Part shown: positions 62,922 through 64,000 of the stretch, piece by piece | Layout: every line of letters begins with the position of its first letter | How positions within the stretch are numbered: position 1 is the first letter of the stretch | NCBI GenBank assembly: GCA_015069695.1 | Contig: JADCRZ010000012.1 | Coordinates: forward strand, 87,663-151,662 | Length of the DNA: 64,000 nt | Source: Williamsia sp. | GTDB taxonomy: Bacteria; Bacteroidota; Bacteroidia; Chitinophagales; Chitinophagaceae | Direction of reading: 5' to 3' | Made by a program: the position numbers and the translations under genes | Notes under the pieces: model-generated | What the model was told of the DNA's origin: nothing | The model's input: the letters and a program-made list of their open reading frames with translations, nothing else | Database searches by the model: none

Positions 62922-63914
62922 ATGAAGCATCTCTCGATCCTGGTTCCCGACGGACAATGCGGTTTCAGCACCATCAGCTGCATTGCAGGAGCCAGCGAAG
63001 TATTTACCGAAGCAAATGCTTGCCGGAGAAAGGCTGGGAGGGAAGATCAGTTTAAACTGGAAACAGTGGGCGCTTTAAGAGACCACGATGTGCAGGTAAG
63101 ATCATTTTTTGTGAAGCCGGACACGGTGGCATCAGAGGTTTCAAAAACCGACCTGATCATCATTCCGTCTTCTTTGGTAAGAACATACGATACGGCCACC
63201 AAAGGCAACAAAGTTTTGATCAACTGGGTGGAAGCGCAGTACAAGCAGGGTGCTGAAGTGGCAAGCATGTGCACCGGGGCATTTTTCCTCGCTTCCACTG
63301 GATTGCTGGAGGACAAAACCTGTTCAACCCATTGGGCTGTATCTGATAGATTCCGGGATCTTTTTCCCGGTGTCAAACTGCAAACAGACAAGTTGATAAC
63401 CGATGAAGGGGGGTTGTACACCAATGGCGGCGCCTTCTCCTTCCTCCAGCTCCTGCTCTACCTGGTCGAAAAACACTATGACCGCCAGACAGCCATCCAT
63501 TGCTCCAAAATTTTCCAGATCGATATAGACCGCAACATGCAAAGCGGCTTTTCAATTTTCACCGGCCACAAGAAGCATGATGATGAGGTCGTACTAAAAG
63601 CGCAGGCATATATAGAAGGGAATTACCAGGAGAAAATTTCTTTTGAAAACCTGTCTCTCAAGTACAATGTAGGCCGGAGAAACTTCGACCGGCGCTTTAT
63701 CAAAGCAACCGGCATCACCCCGCTGGATTATTTGCAACGCGTAAAGATAGAAGCCGCAAAAAAAGCCTTTGAAATCAGCCGGAAAACAGTGAATGAAGTG
63801 ATGTATGATGTGGGGTACAATGACACGAAAGCGTTCCGGGAGGTATTTAGCAGGATTACGGGGTTGTCGCCGGTTGATTATAAGACGAAGTACAATAAAG
63901 TCAGGATAAGTTGA
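62922..63914 (+). CDS. GlxA-type transcriptional regulator (DJ-1/PfpI plus AraC helix-turn-helix)
   Basis: A 330-residue regulator. The N-terminal DJ-1/PfpI-like domain has the elbow cysteine in VASMCTGAFFLASTGLL and the downstream motif CSTHWAVSDRF. The C-terminal AraC domain has two helix-turn-helix units (SLKYNVGRRNFDRRFIKATG and EVMYDVGYNDTKAFREVF). The start ATG 62922 (MKHLSILVPD) places the first beta strand at the N-terminus. Such regulators respond to small molecules; here the divergent SRPBCC pair is the likely target. Confidence 0.88.
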   Translation: MKHLSILVPDGQCGFSTISCIAGASEVFTEANACRRKAGREDQFKLETVGALRDHDVQVRSFFVKPDTVASEVSKTDLIIIPSSLVRTYDTATKGNKVLINWVEAQYKQGAEVASMCTGAFFLASTGLLEDKTCSTHWAVSDRFRDLFPGVKLQTDKLITDEGGLYTNGGAFSFLQLLLYLVEKHYDRQTAIHCSKIFQIDIDRNMQSGFSIFTGHKKHDDEVVLKAQAYIEGNYQEKISFENLSLKYNVGRRNFDRRFIKATGITPLDYLQRVKIEAAKKAFEISRKTVNEVMYDVGYNDTKAFREVFSRITGLSPVDYKTKYNKVRIS

Positions 63915-63940
63915 TTAACAGCAGGGAGGTACAAAAAATA

Positions 63941-63967
63941 AAAAAGCACTGAACTTCAGTGCTTTTC
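63941..63967. terminator. Bidirectional intrinsic terminator between the regulator and the tRNA
   Basis: AAAAGCACTGA and TCAGTGCTTTT form a perfect stem around a 3-base loop, with A and T runs on either side. It suits both the rightward regulator gene and the leftward tRNA. Confidence 0.85.
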
Positions 63968-63973
63968 GAGTAG

Positions 63974-64000
63974 CGGACCGGACGGGACTCGAACCCGCGA
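63974..64000 (-). tRNA. 3' end of a tRNA gene, probably tRNA-Asp (5' part outside window)
   Basis: The minus strand reads GCGGGTTCGAGTCCCGT, a T-arm, then CCGGTCC and G, a 3' acceptor strand plus discriminator. The anticodon lies beyond the window. A GGACCGG/CCGGTCC acceptor with discriminator G is what I recall for Bacteroidota tRNA-Asp, so identity is tentative. CCA is not encoded. Confidence 0.7.

Noticed and set aside
1..64000. CRISPR arrays, insertion sequences, prophage or integrative element
   Set aside because: No regularly spaced direct repeats and no transposase, integrase, relaxase or phage structural gene were seen; the dispersed repeats are inverted and unevenly spaced.

Overview
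The window looks like about 64 kb of chromosome from a Bacteroidota member, most likely Chitinophagaceae or a close relative. The evidence is a SusC/SusD pair with a DUF3823 lipoprotein, a SprA homologue of about 2,400 residues directly after ruvA, a protein with a gliding-motility C-terminal sorting domain, and promoters of the Bacteroidota type (TAnnTTTG box). The genus cannot be read from the sequence. No transposase, integrase, phage gene, rRNA or CRISPR array is visible.

Layout. 1-4.5 kb: a partial preA, a flavin reductase, an SRAP-family protein, a DUF4142 lipoprotein and fabH. 4.5-12.4 kb: ruvA and sprA, the type IX secretion translocon. 12.4-15 kb: a short-chain dehydrogenase with a rhamnose-mutarotase-like protein, then an MFS exporter. 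15.3-20 kb: three tandem TldD/PmbA-family genes, two with exported-protein N-termini. 20-28.4 kb: a MoxR/DUF58/BatA-type operon with two further membrane proteins and a divergent DUF4159 gene. 28.5-31.5 kb: pdhA, a TPR membrane protein, ribH and a LutA-like protein. 31.7-38.2 kb: a Gfo/Idh/MocA oxidoreductase with a sugar isomerase, a GNAT, a small membrane protein and a large PKD/CHU_C surface protein. 38.3-39.1 kb: an alpha/beta hydrolase. 39.3-56.3 kb: a polysaccharide-utilisation locus. 56.5-58 kb: a broken GAF-PAS sensor gene. 58.2-64 kb: a rifampin phosphotransferase-like gene, a PEP-mutase-family gene, two SRPBCC genes divergent from a GlxA-type regulator, and the 3' end of a tRNA, probably tRNA-Asp.

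The polysaccharide locus has eight tightly packed minus-strand genes: GH3, SusC, SusD, DUF3823, GH39, a RhmD-like sugar-acid dehydratase, an SDR and a hexuronate-type MFS transporter. Glycan binding, hydrolysis, uptake and sugar-acid breakdown thus appear to share one transcript. A divergent XRE-cupin regulator separates it from a GH31 gene. An identical 15-bp palindrome sits directly behind the -10-like box of both divergent promoters, which predicts one regulator acting on both.

The most unusual signal is a family of inverted-repeat elements with ends close to GTCTGAACCATGATTT. Five loci are present, at about 12.4, 15.1, 16.95, 31.6 and 53.4 kb. All eight gene 3' ends that meet an element end lie within a few bases of it. 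In five of them the stop codon lies inside the repeat, and four of those proteins end in Glu-Pro taken from repeat sequence.
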